64,000 nt of DNA from Brevibacillus_H ginsengisoli (GCF_050113715.1 NZ_JBNJQR010000005.1:310001-374000); one strand, 5' to 3'; shown: positions 42,833 to 51,898, counted from the stretch's first letter. Made by a program: numbers and translations. The notes: generated by a model not told the origin, from the letters alone.

Positions 42833-44164
42833 ATGATAAAAAGTATAAAAAAACACGTAAAAACGGCAATGATATGTACCTTAGCTGCAACTTTGGCGCT
42901 TCCTTTCAGCATGAGTGCAGCTGCTGAGCAAGTTCAGAAGCAATCTGCATCGTATAGGACGATTACAGAAGTCGCAGATTGGGGAGCGGTAATTACCAAG
43001 GTCATCGTCGACCTAGGCAAGCCAGTACCGAAGAATTCCGTAACTACAGATACTTTTAAAGTACATGTTGTAAGGAATGACAAAAGGTTAAGCGATCCAT
43101 TTATAGAGGAAGGGGATCGAAAAGTTACAAAAGCTTATGTTGCTGATAAAAACGGGAAACCTGCTTCTAAAACAGGAAGATATGCCGTTCTGGAAATGGA
43201 GATTGGACCAACTGTCTCCTTAGGTTCTGCAATTAACTATGATATGGATGGCACTGGATATAATGACTGGAATGAAAATAAGTATACGATTACGCAACAA
43301 AAAGGCATTGAGACTAGCGATGGAATAATTTCAGGATTAGTGGTTGATACATTTGCGGGAGGATCGCGAGTGCTTGTCGATCAATTTACAACTGGAAAAG
43401 CAACCAACGATGATATTACCTTAACCTATGCAAACTTTACCCCAGCAAAAGACAACAAGAAGAATCCATTAATTATCTGGTTACATGGCATGGGAGAAGG
43501 TGGCACTGATCCAACGATACCGATTTCCGGAAATAAGGCAGTCAACTTCGCTTCCAAGGATATTCAGTCTTATTTTGGTGGAGCCTATGTTTTAGCACCT
43601 CAGACCCCAACATTTTGGATGGATGGTTTTACAGGGTTTGGGGATGGTACTTCAAAATATGAGCGTTCACTTATGACATTAATTAAAAATTATGTTTCCC
43701 AAAACAAAGATATTGATCTAAATCGAATTTACATCGGTGGAGACTCCAACGGTGGCTATATGACCATGTTGTTGATTCGTGATAACCCCAAATACTTCGC
43801 CGCTGCATTCCCAACATGTGAACCTTTAAAGGATGAACTAATTAGTGATGCAGATATTCAGAAAATGAAAAAAATGCCGATATGGTTCACTGCCGCCAAA
43901 ACAGATCCGGTAGTGCCTCCAAATGACTATGTCGTTCCAACCTATAATCGTTTAATCAAAGCGGGAGCAAAAAATGTTCAATTATCCTTATTTGATAACG
44001 TGCATGATACTTCCGGCTTGTACAAAAATGAAGATGACACACCTTATGAATACAATGGGCACTGGTCTTGGATTTATGTGTACAACAACGAATGTACAGC
44101 AAAAATTAAGGGCAAAACAACAACCATTATGGAATGGCTGGCTGGCCAGTCTCTAAAAAAATAG
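42833..44164 (+). CDS. Secreted alpha/beta-hydrolase esterase, paralog 1
   Basis: A 443-residue exported serine hydrolase. Signal peptide (basic MIKSIKKHVKTAM, hydrophobic core, cleavage near SAAAE). Residues 40-190 resemble the Ig-like N-terminal domain of EstA-type esterases; the catalytic domain carries oxyanion-region LIIWLHGMGEGG, nucleophile S305 in GGDSNGG, Asp in KTDPVVPPND and His in NVHDTSG. Substrate may be a plant ester or a short peptide. Followed by a copy of the tRNA-Leu 3' end. Tandem paralog at 44468. Confidence 0.88.
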   Translation: MIKSIKKHVKTAMICTLAATLALPFSMSAAAEQVQKQSASYRTITEVADWGAVITKVIVDLGKPVPKNSVTTDTFKVHVVRNDKRLSDPFIEEGDRKVTKAYVADKNGKPASKTGRYAVLEMEIGPTVSLGSAINYDMDGTGYNDWNENKYTITQQKGIETSDGIISGLVVDTFAGGSRVLVDQFTTGKATNDDITLTYANFTPAKDNKKNPLIIWLHGMGEGGTDPTIPISGNKAVNFASKDIQSYFGGAYVLAPQTPTFWMDGFTGFGDGTSKYERSLMTLIKNYVSQNKDIDLNRIYIGGDSNGGYMTMLLIRDNPKYFAAAFPTCEPLKDELISDADIQKMKKMPIWFTAAKTDPVVPPNDYVVPTYNRLIKAGAKNVQLSLFDNVHDTSGLYKNEDDTPYEYNGHWSWIYVYNNECTAKIKGKTTTIMEWLAGQSLKK

Positions 44165-44170
44165 CTTCTT

Positions 44171-44224
44171 CTACCGGCACTATCTCATACATGATGCACT
44201 CTACCCAGGCAGGTAGGGTGTTTT
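44171..44224 (+). repeat. Direct repeat of tRNA-Leu 3' end plus terminator (copy 2)
   Basis: Identical at 51 of 54 positions to 41691-41744, covering CTACCGGCAC of tRNA-Leu and the following hairpin. No complete tRNA is present. It still works as a terminator for the first esterase (CACTCTACC with GGTAGGGTG). Confidence 0.88.
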
Positions 44225-44235
44225 CTTTTGTACAT

Positions 44236-44310
44236 ACACCCAATCCATATCGGAAAGGGTTAAGAGCAGCGGATTTAACAAAGAAGATGTCAAGATTTGA
44301 CTATAAATAA
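44236..44310 (+). pseudogene. Remnant of AraC regulator 3' end
   Basis: Reads TPNPYRKGLRAADLTKKMSR and FDYK before TAA, matching the last 25 residues of the AraC regulator at 41777 (TPNQYRKGQRATDVTEKMS). The rest of the gene is missing and the fragment directly follows the repeated terminator, so the second unit lost most of its regulator by internal deletion. Confidence 0.88.
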
Positions 44311-44356
44311 GCTAGTAAAAGACATGATTTAGCAGGTGTTTTTTTAAATAATAAAC

Positions 44357-44372
44357 ATGTAAACGTTTTAAT
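44357..44372 (+). promoter_or_regulatory. Candidate cre site before esterase 2
   Basis: ATGTAAACGTTTTAAT, aligned with the site at 42723 and also close to the cre consensus. Confidence 0.45.
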
Positions 44373-44467
44373 TTTGGGAATTAACCAAATGAAAGGAGGA
44401 TTCGATAGGGAAATCAGACAAGCGTGGTTTCAATTGAACACTGTACGTATGAAGGGGGTAGAGAAAA

Positions 44468-45799
44468 ATGATCAAGAGTATGAAAAAACACGTAAAAACG
44501 GCAATGCTATGTACTTTAGCTGCGGCAATGGTGCTTCCTTTCAGCATGAGTGCATCGGCTGGGCAAGTTAAGCCGCAACCAACATCTTATCGGACGATTA
44601 TAGAAGTTAAAGATTGGGGAGCAGTAATTTCAAAAGTAATAGTTGATTTAGGCAGGCCTGTACCGACGAATTCTGTAACAACAGATACGTTCAAAGTACA
44701 TGTTGTAAGGACTGACAAAAGGTTAACCAATCCTTTTTTAAAGGAGGGAGATCGAAAAGTTACCAAAGCTTACGTCAGTGATAAAAACGGGAATCCTGCT
44801 GTCAAGACAGGAAACTATGTAGTACTTGAAATGCAGATTGGCCCAACTGTATCCTTGGGTTCAGCAATTAACTATGATGCAAAAGGCTCAGAACTTAATG
44901 CATGGAATGATAATAAGTATACCATTACGCAGCAAAAAGATATTAAGACTAGTTCGGGGAAAATATCAGGATTAGTTGTTCATACATTCGGGGGGGAAAC
45001 ACGAGAACTTGTCAATCAATTTACAACTGGAAAAGCAACCAATGATAACGTTACCTTAACATATGCAAGCTATACCCCAGCAAAAGACAACAAAAAGAAT
45101 CCATTAATTATCTGGTTACATGGCAGTGGTGAAGGCGGCACTGATCCAACGATACCGATTTCCGCCAATAAAGTGGTCAACTTCGCCTCTAAGGATATTC
45201 AAGCTTATTTTGGTGGAGCCTATGTATTAGCGCCTCAGACACCAACTTTTTGGATGGATGGTTTTGCAGGGTTTGGGGATGGTACTTCAAAGGATGAGCG
45301 TTCCCTTATGTCATTGATTAATAATTATGTTGCCAATAACAAAGATATTGATCCAAATCGAATTTACATCGGTGGAGACTCCAACGGTGGTTATATGACC
45401 ATGCTGATGATTCGCGATTACCCAAATTACTTCGCAGCGGCATTACCAACCTGTGAAGCTTTAAAGGATACACTAATTCGTGAAGAAGATATTCAGAAAA
45501 TGAAAAACATCCCGATATGGTTCACTGCTGCCAAAACAGATAATGTAGTACCTCCAAATGACTACGTAGTTCCAACGTATAATCGATTAGTCAAAGCAGG
45601 AGCAAAAAATGTTCAATTATCTTTATTTGATAATGTGCATGATACTACAGGCTTGTATAAAAAAGAAGATGGCACGCCATACGAATACCATGGACATTGG
45701 TCGTGGATTTATGTATACAACAACGAGTGTATTGCAAAAATTAACGGCAAAACAACAACCATGATGGAATGGCTGGCTGCTCAGTCATTAAAAAAATAG
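44468..45799 (+). CDS. Secreted alpha/beta-hydrolase esterase, paralog 2
   Basis: A 443-residue paralog of the gene at 42833, same length and highly similar throughout, including signal peptide, GGDSNGG nucleophile (S305), KTDNVVPPND and NVHDTTG. Differences concentrate in residues 105-190 and near the first oxyanion loop (HGSGEGG versus HGMGEGG), which might change specificity. GAAGGGGGTAGAG before ATG. A diverged copy of the tRNA-Leu-end terminator follows. Confidence 0.88.
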   Translation: MIKSMKKHVKTAMLCTLAAAMVLPFSMSASAGQVKPQPTSYRTIIEVKDWGAVISKVIVDLGRPVPTNSVTTDTFKVHVVRTDKRLTNPFLKEGDRKVTKAYVSDKNGNPAVKTGNYVVLEMQIGPTVSLGSAINYDAKGSELNAWNDNKYTITQQKDIKTSSGKISGLVVHTFGGETRELVNQFTTGKATNDNVTLTYASYTPAKDNKKNPLIIWLHGSGEGGTDPTIPISANKVVNFASKDIQAYFGGAYVLAPQTPTFWMDGFAGFGDGTSKDERSLMSLINNYVANNKDIDPNRIYIGGDSNGGYMTMLMIRDYPNYFAAALPTCEALKDTLIREEDIQKMKNIPIWFTAAKTDNVVPPNDYVVPTYNRLVKAGAKNVQLSLFDNVHDTTGLYKKEDGTPYEYHGHWSWIYVYNNECIAKINGKTTTMMEWLAAQSLKK

Positions 45800-45805
45800 C
45801 TCCCT

Positions 45806-45856
45806 CTTCCGACACAAACGCATACATGATACACTCTACCCAAGCAGGTAGGGTGT
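45806..45856 (+). repeat. Direct repeat of tRNA-Leu 3' end plus terminator (copy 3, diverged)
   Basis: 44 of 51 positions match 41691-41741, all changes but two in the tRNA-derived half; the hairpin half (ACACTCTACC with GGTAGGGTGT) is intact and terminates the second esterase. Confidence 0.8.
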
Positions 45857-45917
45857 ATTTTTATTAGTCGCTAGAGGCTTAGGCATAGCTGAGTTTTCGG
45901 ATAGGAGGAAGCTCGTC

Positions 45918-46373
45918 ATGGATCAGATACGTGTGAGAGTCACTGTCGTTGTGCAGCATCAGGAGAGTATCCTGCTCATCAAAGAAAAATCAGGTCAACA
46001 GGTACAATACAGTCTGCCGGGTGGTGGAATCGAATTTCAGGAAAGCATTGCCGATGCTGTAAGAAGGGAAGTCTGGGAAGAGACTGGACTCTTGGTCGAG
46101 TATGCTAAACTTTTGTGGCTTGATGAGAGAATTCACGGAGAAGAAGGCAAACACACGATTGGAGTTGGAGTCCTCGCGAAACTGATCGGGGAAGAGACGG
46201 CTCCTATCCCAGGTGGAGTAGAAGATGAGGAGATTGTCTGGGCCGGTTGGGTCAAGCTGGAGGAATTCAAGCATTGGCCGCTCGATAATCCGCAACGGCG
46301 GGATCAGGTCATGAAGGCGTTGACAGACCCGAGCTATCTGGCAGCATACATTGGGAATGTGTTTACCGAGTAG
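45918..46373 (+). CDS. NUDIX hydrolase
   Basis: A 151-residue protein with an intact Nudix box, GGGIEFQESIADAVRREVWEETGL, whose Glu residues bind magnesium. It hydrolyses nucleoside-diphosphate-linked substrates; which one is unknown. ATG with AGGAGGAAGC upstream. Confidence 0.92.
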   Translation: MDQIRVRVTVVVQHQESILLIKEKSGQQVQYSLPGGGIEFQESIADAVRREVWEETGLLVEYAKLLWLDERIHGEEGKHTIGVGVLAKLIGEETAPIPGGVEDEEIVWAGWVKLEEFKHWPLDNPQRRDQVMKALTDPSYLAAYIGNVFTE

Positions 46374-46405
46374 AGAGGAAAATTGAAAAGGGAAACGATA
46401 GACAG

Positions 46406-46434
46406 CGGGGGCAAGCTAAACTGCCTCCGTTTTT
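46406..46434 (+). terminator. Intrinsic terminator after the NUDIX gene
   Basis: CGGGGGCA pairs with TGCCTCCG (one G-T), followed by TTTTT. Confidence 0.8.
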
Positions 46435-46444
46435 ATTTGGTTAA

Positions 46445-46474
46445 TTGACAAAGAGAATCATTATCAATTAGAAT
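46445..46474 (+). promoter_or_regulatory. Promoter with Fur box in the spacer
   Basis: TTGACA (46445-46450) and TAGAAT (46469-46474) with an 18-base spacer. The spacer holds AGAGAATCATTATCA (46452-46466), 13 of 15 matches to the 7-1-7 Fur site TGATAAT-N-ATTATCA. The DUF2325 gene should be iron-repressed. Confidence 0.8.
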
Positions 46475-46545
46475 GTGATTATTCGATTCAGACTTGATCA
46501 CTTTCAAATATACGATCCATACATAAGAAAGGAGCGGCAATTCAT

Positions 46546-46878
46546 ATGGCTTCCTTGCTCATTGTAGGAGCTGACCATTTGGGGAATATTACGGAGAAAC
46601 TGACGGACTACGGATTTGACGATGTCCAGCATATTACCGGCAGAAAAACTCAATCGGTCAAGAAAGCAATCTCAGAGGATACGGATCTCATTCTTGTTTT
46701 GACCGATTACGTCAATCATAATTTGTCCAAAGTCATTAAGCAAAAAGCGAAAGAACAATCTTTACCGATTTGCTTTGCCAAACGATCTTGGTGCTCTATC
46801 CAGCAAGTCATTTGTGAACATCGAGAAGAGTGTATGGCGGCCCAAAGCTGCATGAAATTCCAGTCGCGGTCATCTTAA
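46546..46878 (+). CDS. DUF2325 domain protein, Fur-box controlled
   Basis: A 110-residue DUF2325 protein: N-terminal MASLLIVGADHLGNITEKLTDYG strand-helix, then TDLILVLTDYVNHNLSKVIKQKAKE. Function is not established. The C-terminal CSIQQVICEHREECMAAQSCMKF cysteines may bind metal. The Fur box in its promoter suggests a role in iron limitation. ATG with AAGGAGC upstream. Its own terminator overlaps the stop. Confidence 0.82.
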   Translation: MASLLIVGADHLGNITEKLTDYGFDDVQHITGRKTQSVKKAISEDTDLILVLTDYVNHNLSKVIKQKAKEQSLPICFAKRSWCSIQQVICEHREECMAAQSCMKFQSRSS

Positions 46879-46894
46879 CGGATGGCCTTTTTTT
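46868..46894 (+). terminator. Terminator overlapping the end of the DUF2325 gene
   Basis: GGTCATC pairs with GATGGCC (one T-G) around a six-base loop, followed by T7. Confidence 0.75.
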
Positions 46895-46952
46895 CATCGT
46901 CAATTTCTGGATACAATAGAAGGAAATAAAGCTTGGGAAAGAAGGTGATCGA

Positions 46953-47600
46953 TTGGGCGCAGCCAGAGGATTGATTGTGGAAGGAATACCGGGTAGCGGC
47001 AAGACGAGTACGATTCGGCAACTGCAAAAGCTTCCGGAATTTGGTCAGCGAGAATCAACTTCGTTCCTGTTATTTGGAGAAGAGATAACACAACGGACAT
47101 TGGAGCTTCGAAACAGGGAGGGGTTACTGTCGGTTGACGATCATGAGAGTCTTCTGGGTGAATTGCTGTTTCCCTTAGAACAGCAACAAAAACGATTTGC
47201 CGAGCGGGGCTGGAACGGGGAAGAGAAGGACCTTCAGTTTCTCTTTTTGTTCGAGCGATTTCATCTGACCCACGCTACGTATTATTCCGATCTTGCCGGA
47301 TGGAACTATCAACCGATTGAGGAACGGCTCTCGAATCTTTCGGCCAAGGGTTGTCTGCTTGTCATGAGTCCAGAAGTGATGCAGGAGCGTATTATCGATT
47401 CCAGGCCTTTTACAAGGTGGCGCAACTATATTGCACGATATGGAGATACCAATCAGGCGATCATCGAGCATTACGTACGGCAACAGGAGGCGCTGCTTCG
47501 GGAGGTTAAGCGGTCTCTTTTAGACTGGCTGGTAGTGGATACGACGCAAGCCAATTGGTCGTTGGTGGCCTCCGAGCTATGGAAGTATTGGAATCGGTAG
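46953..47600 (+). CDS. P-loop kinase-like protein
   Basis: A 215-residue protein with an N-terminal Walker A GIPGSGKTST and layout of nucleoside/thymidylate-kinase-like P-loop enzymes (LLFERFHLTHATYYSDL as a likely Asp/Glu-Arg-Phe DRY-like motif). Substrate not identified. TTG start with AAGGTGAT upstream. Confidence 0.7.
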   Translation: MGAARGLIVEGIPGSGKTSTIRQLQKLPEFGQRESTSFLLFGEEITQRTLELRNREGLLSVDDHESLLGELLFPLEQQQKRFAERGWNGEEKDLQFLFLFERFHLTHATYYSDLAGWNYQPIEERLSNLSAKGCLLVMSPEVMQERIIDSRPFTRWRNYIARYGDTNQAIIEHYVRQQEALLREVKRSLLDWLVVDTTQANWSLVASELWKYWNR

Positions 47601-47664
47601 CCCATTACAGGTTTGTACAACCAGACAAAAGAGCGTACACTAAAGAGAAAGAAAAGGAAGGAAG

Positions 47665-48123
47665 ATGAGTATGTCGGGACATCTTTTTCATATGGAAGCG
47701 GAGTGGCAAGGAGGACGATTAAGTACGGGAGCAATAAAAGGCGAAGGTTTGCAAGCAAGCATTTCCGTACCCGCCGAATTGGGAGGACCTGGCCAAGGAA
47801 CCAATCCTGAAGAACTGTTGATCAGCTCTGCCATGACCTGTTATACGATTACGCTTGCGGCGATTTTGGAGAAACGCAAGATTCCGTTTCAATCACTTAC
47901 TGTTCGTTCCGAAGGTAAGCTGACAGTGGAAGAGGGGAATCTAGGCTTCCGTGAAATCATTCATCGTCCCATTATTCGTCTAATGGAACAGTCGGAGGAA
48001 ATCAGACAGAATGCCAATCATGCGGCACATCGGGCGGAACAGGTCTGCATGATTTCCAAAGCGATTCGAGGAAATGTAGAAATCAAGGTGGAGCCTACCA
48101 TTGAATTCGTATCCCAAGGATAA
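47665..48123 (+). CDS. OsmC/Ohr-family peroxide-reductase-like protein
   Basis: A 152-residue OsmC-fold protein with the two redox cysteines in SSAMTCYTITLA and AEQVCMISKAIRGN, and GTNPEELL at the active site. Family members reduce organic hydroperoxides. GGAAGGAAG before the ATG. Follows the P-loop gene by 64 bases. Confidence 0.88.
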   Translation: MSMSGHLFHMEAEWQGGRLSTGAIKGEGLQASISVPAELGGPGQGTNPEELLISSAMTCYTITLAAILEKRKIPFQSLTVRSEGKLTVEEGNLGFREIIHRPIIRLMEQSEEIRQNANHAAHRAEQVCMISKAIRGNVEIKVEPTIEFVSQG

Positions 48124-48156
48124 GATTTTCCTTACCCAGAAGTGAATTCGTTGATT

Positions 48157-48600
48157 TTACATAATCGTGTAGGCTTTGGAAATGAAGCGTCCATTTATCA
48201 ATTGGTATGCTAGAACTTCCGGATTCTCCGGGTGCTGAAGCGAAGCGATCCAGTAGCCCAAGGTGGGATAATGCCAGCCAGCCAAATCAGCGGATGAGGG
48301 GATGGCAGGTGAAGTGGGGTGTGTATGAAACACGCCGATCCATTGTAAGCCGGCCTCTTGAATTCGCCGCAAGGAAGCAAGCAATGTTGGGCCGCTCCAG
48401 GCAAAGGTATGGAGGGACGCTTCCGATTGAGGTGCAGGAAGGTGCATCGTCGCAATAGAATGATGTCCTGCCAAAAGAGCAGAATATTCATGTGGGAAGG
48501 CAGCTTGACCCTCAATCAAAAGGCGATGAAGCACTTGTGAGTCGATTTGTAAAGGGGACGTTTCGCTTGTAAAGGGGTTTCCAATCAGTTGATCAAACAT
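48157..48600 (-). CDS. JAMM/MPN metalloprotease domain protein
   Basis: A 147-residue Mov34/MPN protein with the JAMM zinc motif: Glu in HEYSALLAGHH, then HTHP-x6-SSADL (VFHTHPTSPAIPSSADLAGW). Bacterial relatives cleave carrier proteins or isopeptide-like bonds; no ubiquitin-like partner is encoded nearby. Convergent with OsmC and divergent from DUF72. The exact start is the first ATG of the frame. Confidence 0.88.
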   Translation of the reverse strand: MFDQLIGNPFTSETSPLQIDSQVLHRLLIEGQAAFPHEYSALLAGHHSIATMHLPAPQSEASLHTFAWSGPTLLASLRRIQEAGLQWIGVFHTHPTSPAIPSSADLAGWHYPTLGYWIASLQHPENPEVLAYQLINGRFISKAYTIM

Positions 48601-48631
48601 ATCGAATTCCTTTCATGTGAGGATAAGCTGT

Positions 48632-49489
48632 ATGAGCAAAAACATTTCGATCGGCCTATGCGGATGGGGAGATCATCATGATCTTTACCTGTCCGGCGTG
48701 CGGGCCAAAGATAAGCTGGCTGTGTATGCCAGTCATTTTCCTATCGTGGAAGTCGATAGTTCGTTCTATGCTATCTTACCACAAAAGAATTATGAATCAT
48801 GGGCGCGTGAAACACCTGACTCCTTTCGTTTTATCGTGAAGCCTCATCAGGTTATGACCGGCCATCAGCGGGATCATCAAGAGGGATTCACGCGGGAAGA
48901 GGCGTTTCGCCTGTTTGAGGCCAGTATTCAACCGCTTGTGGGGTGCAATAAGCTCAAAATGATCTTGTTCCAGTTCCCGCCTTGGTTTGATTGCACCCGT
49001 GAGAATGTCTCCTACATTCGTCATGTCGTACATACAATGTCTCGTTATCCCCTTGCCGTTGAATTCAGGCATCGCAGCTGGTTTGACGAGCCTTTTCGTG
49101 AGAGAACCCTGAATTTTTTGCAAGAGCTGGGTGTTATTCACGTTGTCTGTGATGAGCCGCAGGTTGGGCAAGGCTGTGTTCCGATCGTTGCGGCGACGAC
49201 TTCGCCGAAGCTCTGTCTGGTTCGCTTTCATGGTCGGAATGTATCTGGATGGCGAGACCCTGGACAGGGGCAGAATTGGCGGGACGTTCGTTACTTGTAT
49301 CAATATAGCCAATCGGAGCTAGTGGAATGGAAGCCACGAATTGAAACGCTGGCCCAACAAACAGAGGAAGTATGTGTGCTGTTCAACAATAATTCCGGCG
49401 GGCATGCAGCGGCTAACGCGAAACAATTAATGAAGCTTTTGGGTGTGGAGCCGGCAGGTCTGAATCCACAGCAGATTGAGCTTTTCTAA
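48632..49489 (+). CDS. DUF72 (YecE-like) family protein
   Basis: A 285-residue TIM-barrel-type DUF72 protein: GLCGWGDHHDLY, FPIVEVDSSFYAILPQKNYESWARETPDSFRFIVKPHQ and VEFRHRSWF. Function unknown. ATG 48632 with GAGGA upstream; a GTG at 48617 precedes that site. Confidence 0.88.
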   Translation: MSKNISIGLCGWGDHHDLYLSGVRAKDKLAVYASHFPIVEVDSSFYAILPQKNYESWARETPDSFRFIVKPHQVMTGHQRDHQEGFTREEAFRLFEASIQPLVGCNKLKMILFQFPPWFDCTRENVSYIRHVVHTMSRYPLAVEFRHRSWFDEPFRERTLNFLQELGVIHVVCDEPQVGQGCVPIVAATTSPKLCLVRFHGRNVSGWRDPGQGQNWRDVRYLYQYSQSELVEWKPRIETLAQQTEEVCVLFNNNSGGHAAANAKQLMKLLGVEPAGLNPQQIELF

Positions 49490-49536
49490 TGAATGGAAGG
49501 GATTATTAGCTCCTGGAGCAGGAAGAGGAAGTCATA

Positions 49537-50358
49537 ATGATTGGATTACCCATATTGTTTCTTCTGATCGGATGTATCGCTGGAATCATTGGAAGTCTTG
49601 TCGGAATTGGCGGCGGGATGTTCTTTGTCCCCGCGCTGCTGTTTTTTGCGAATCAGCATGAAGCCGGTTCGATGAGTCCCTCGATGGCTACGGGAACATC
49701 CCTATTGGTTATCGTCATTACGGCCTTGTCCTCTACGCTTGCTTTTTTAAAGCAGAAAAAAGTGGACACCGAAACCGCGTGGCTGTTTTTCTGGGGGAGT
49801 GCTCCCGGCTCCATTGCCGGAGTATATTTGAATAAAGTGCTGCATCCGCAATCCTTTTACTTGTTGTTTGGACTTTTCCAGATTTGCATGTTTATGCTCA
49901 TGATGGTCAAAGACAAATTAAAGCCGAGAACCATCAGCTGGGACGTTCACCGGACCTATACCGATCCGGAGGGAGTCACTCATGAGTATGGCTACAAGCG
50001 ATGGGTGGCCATTGTTGTCGCCTTCTTTGTTGGCGTAACTTCTTCGTTGTTTGGCGTAGGGGGAGGGGTCTTGCTCGTTCCGGCGATGATTGTGTTGTTT
50101 CGGTTTCCGCCTCATCTGGCAACCGCCACGTCGATGTTCGTCATCTTTTTATCGGCCATCGTCGGCAGTACGACCAATTTGTTGAATCATCAAATTCATT
50201 GGCTATATGCGCTGATGCTTGCTCCTGGCGCGTGGATTGGCGGTAAATACGGGGCCATATTGGCTCAACGAATAAAAGGAAAAACATTGGTGCTACTGCT
50301 CCGCCTGTTGATTTTGGGAATCGCCATCCAAATGATAGCGAAAGCCTTTATGACGTAA
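49537..50358 (+). CDS. TauE/SafE-family membrane exporter (YunE-like)
   Basis: A 273-residue protein with eight or so membrane helices in two halves, each with the family glycine pattern (GSLVGIGGGMFFVPALLF and SSLFGVGGGVLLVPAMIV). Probably exports sulfite or a sulfonated/organic anion. GGAAGAGGAAG before the ATG. Followed by yunD and yunC homologs as in B. subtilis. Confidence 0.9.
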   Translation: MIGLPILFLLIGCIAGIIGSLVGIGGGMFFVPALLFFANQHEAGSMSPSMATGTSLLVIVITALSSTLAFLKQKKVDTETAWLFFWGSAPGSIAGVYLNKVLHPQSFYLLFGLFQICMFMLMMVKDKLKPRTISWDVHRTYTDPEGVTHEYGYKRWVAIVVAFFVGVTSSLFGVGGGVLLVPAMIVLFRFPPHLATATSMFVIFLSAIVGSTTNLLNHQIHWLYALMLAPGAWIGGKYGAILAQRIKGKTLVLLLRLLILGIAIQMIAKAFMT

Positions 50359-50398
50359 ACTTACTAGATAGAAAACAAGATCGAGGGAGGGAGTTCGT

Positions 50399-51832
50399 TT
50401 GTCGCAAACCTGTACATTGCATCTTTTACATACCAATGACATCCACAGTCGTTTTGAGAAAATGGCGCAGGTAGCCAGCTGTTTACTGGAAAAACGCCAG
50501 TTGTGGGAGTCACGTGGAGAGTATGTGCTTACCGTCGATATTGGCGATCATACAGACCGGATGCGAATGAAGACAGAAGCAACCTGGGGACAGGCGAATA
50601 TCAAAGTCCTGAATCAAAGCGGTTATCAGTATGTGACGATCGGAAATAATGAAGGAATTACGTTCCCCAAAGAGGTGCTGGATCGTCTGTACGATCAAGC
50701 GGAGTTTACGGTGATACTCAGCAATCTGCTGGACCACGAACAGAATCAGTTACCGAAGTGGGCCGTACCTTATGCGATACATACTTGTAATGATCTTCGT
50801 GTTGCGCTGCTAGGGGTGACTGTTCCTTTCGCCAGTTTTTATGAACAGTTGGGATGGGTGGCCAAAGATCCGATTCCCATCCTGAGAGAACAGGTCAATC
50901 AGCTTCGTTCACAGGTAGATGTGATTGTTGTTTTATCTCATTTGGGCTATCCCGCAGATAAAAAGGTGGCAGAGCAAATTGAGGGGATCGACGTGATTCT
51001 GGGAGCGCATACGCATCGTCTGCTTCTGGAAGGAGAACGAGTTAATCAGACCTGGATCGCGCAGGTTGGCATGCTGGGGGAATATGTAGGTCACGTTAGT
51101 CTGACAATTGGGAAGGATCAGCAAGGCTGCAAGCTGACCGGGTTCGTTGAGGCGTTTCCCACCAGTGAATTCGCTCCTGATCCGCGGGTTGCCCAGTTGA
51201 TTGAAGCGGAACAAGCAGCAGCTGATCAAATCTTGTCAGAAGTCGTTACCGAATTGCCCCAGGACTTAGCGATTGACTGGGAGCAGGAGACGGCGTTCGG
51301 GTCGTTTCTAGCCGCGAGTATTCGTCAGTGGACGCAGGCTGAGGTTGGCTTGGCTAATGGGGGTCTACTGCTTCATTCCCTTTCACAAGGAAAGATAACC
51401 AGAAAAGACTTGCTCGAATGCTTGCCTCATCCGATAAACCCATGTGTGGTTCAGATCAGCGGTCAGGAGTTATGGCAGGTGTTGGAGATGTCCCTGCAAC
51501 CCGACATTATTCACAAGGAAATCAGGGGATTCGGCTTTCGCGGCAAGATGATGGGCTGGATGGGAATCGATAATGTTCAGGTTTATTACCAAGATTCGAA
51601 CCATCCGGTAATTGAACGTATAGAGGTTGGCACAGAAGAGCTTGATTTGGCGCGGATGTATAGGATTGGAACGGTCGACATGTATGTGTTCAATCGAATG
51701 TTCCCGCAAATTTCCGATAGTCACGAGCATTCCTTTTTCCTTCCGGAGGTCCTTCGAGAGGTGTTGGCGCAAACAATCAGCAACCATGAACGGATCAGGC
51801 TAAGTGAAACCAGACGTTGGATACGTGTGTAA
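50399..51832 (+). CDS. yunD: 5'-nucleotidase/phosphodiesterase-family hydrolase (YunD-like)
   Basis: A 477-residue metallophosphoesterase: LLHTNDIHSRFEKM (metal-binding), GNNEGITFP, VVLSHLGYPADKK and LGAHTHRLL, then the C-terminal 5'-nucleotidase domain with NGGLL. No signal peptide, so it is cytoplasmic, unlike most relatives. TTG start with GGGAGG upstream. 40 bases after the TauE/SafE gene. Confidence 0.9.
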   Translation: MSQTCTLHLLHTNDIHSRFEKMAQVASCLLEKRQLWESRGEYVLTVDIGDHTDRMRMKTEATWGQANIKVLNQSGYQYVTIGNNEGITFPKEVLDRLYDQAEFTVILSNLLDHEQNQLPKWAVPYAIHTCNDLRVALLGVTVPFASFYEQLGWVAKDPIPILREQVNQLRSQVDVIVVLSHLGYPADKKVAEQIEGIDVILGAHTHRLLLEGERVNQTWIAQVGMLGEYVGHVSLTIGKDQQGCKLTGFVEAFPTSEFAPDPRVAQLIEAEQAAADQILSEVVTELPQDLAIDWEQETAFGSFLAASIRQWTQAEVGLANGGLLLHSLSQGKITRKDLLECLPHPINPCVVQISGQELWQVLEMSLQPDIIHKEIRGFGFRGKMMGWMGIDNVQVYYQDSNHPVIERIEVGTEELDLARMYRIGTVDMYVFNRMFPQISDSHEHSFFLPEVLREVLAQTISNHERIRLSETRRWIRV

Positions 51833-51898
51833 GGATATTGATCCATACTGCTTGTGCCAACTTGGGGAATGATAGTAAAAAAACGGCGAGGTGAGTGT

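Noticed and set aside
44171..44224. A second tRNA-Leu gene after the first esterase
   Set aside because: Only the last part of the acceptor and T-arm region is present; no anticodon arm or 5' half.
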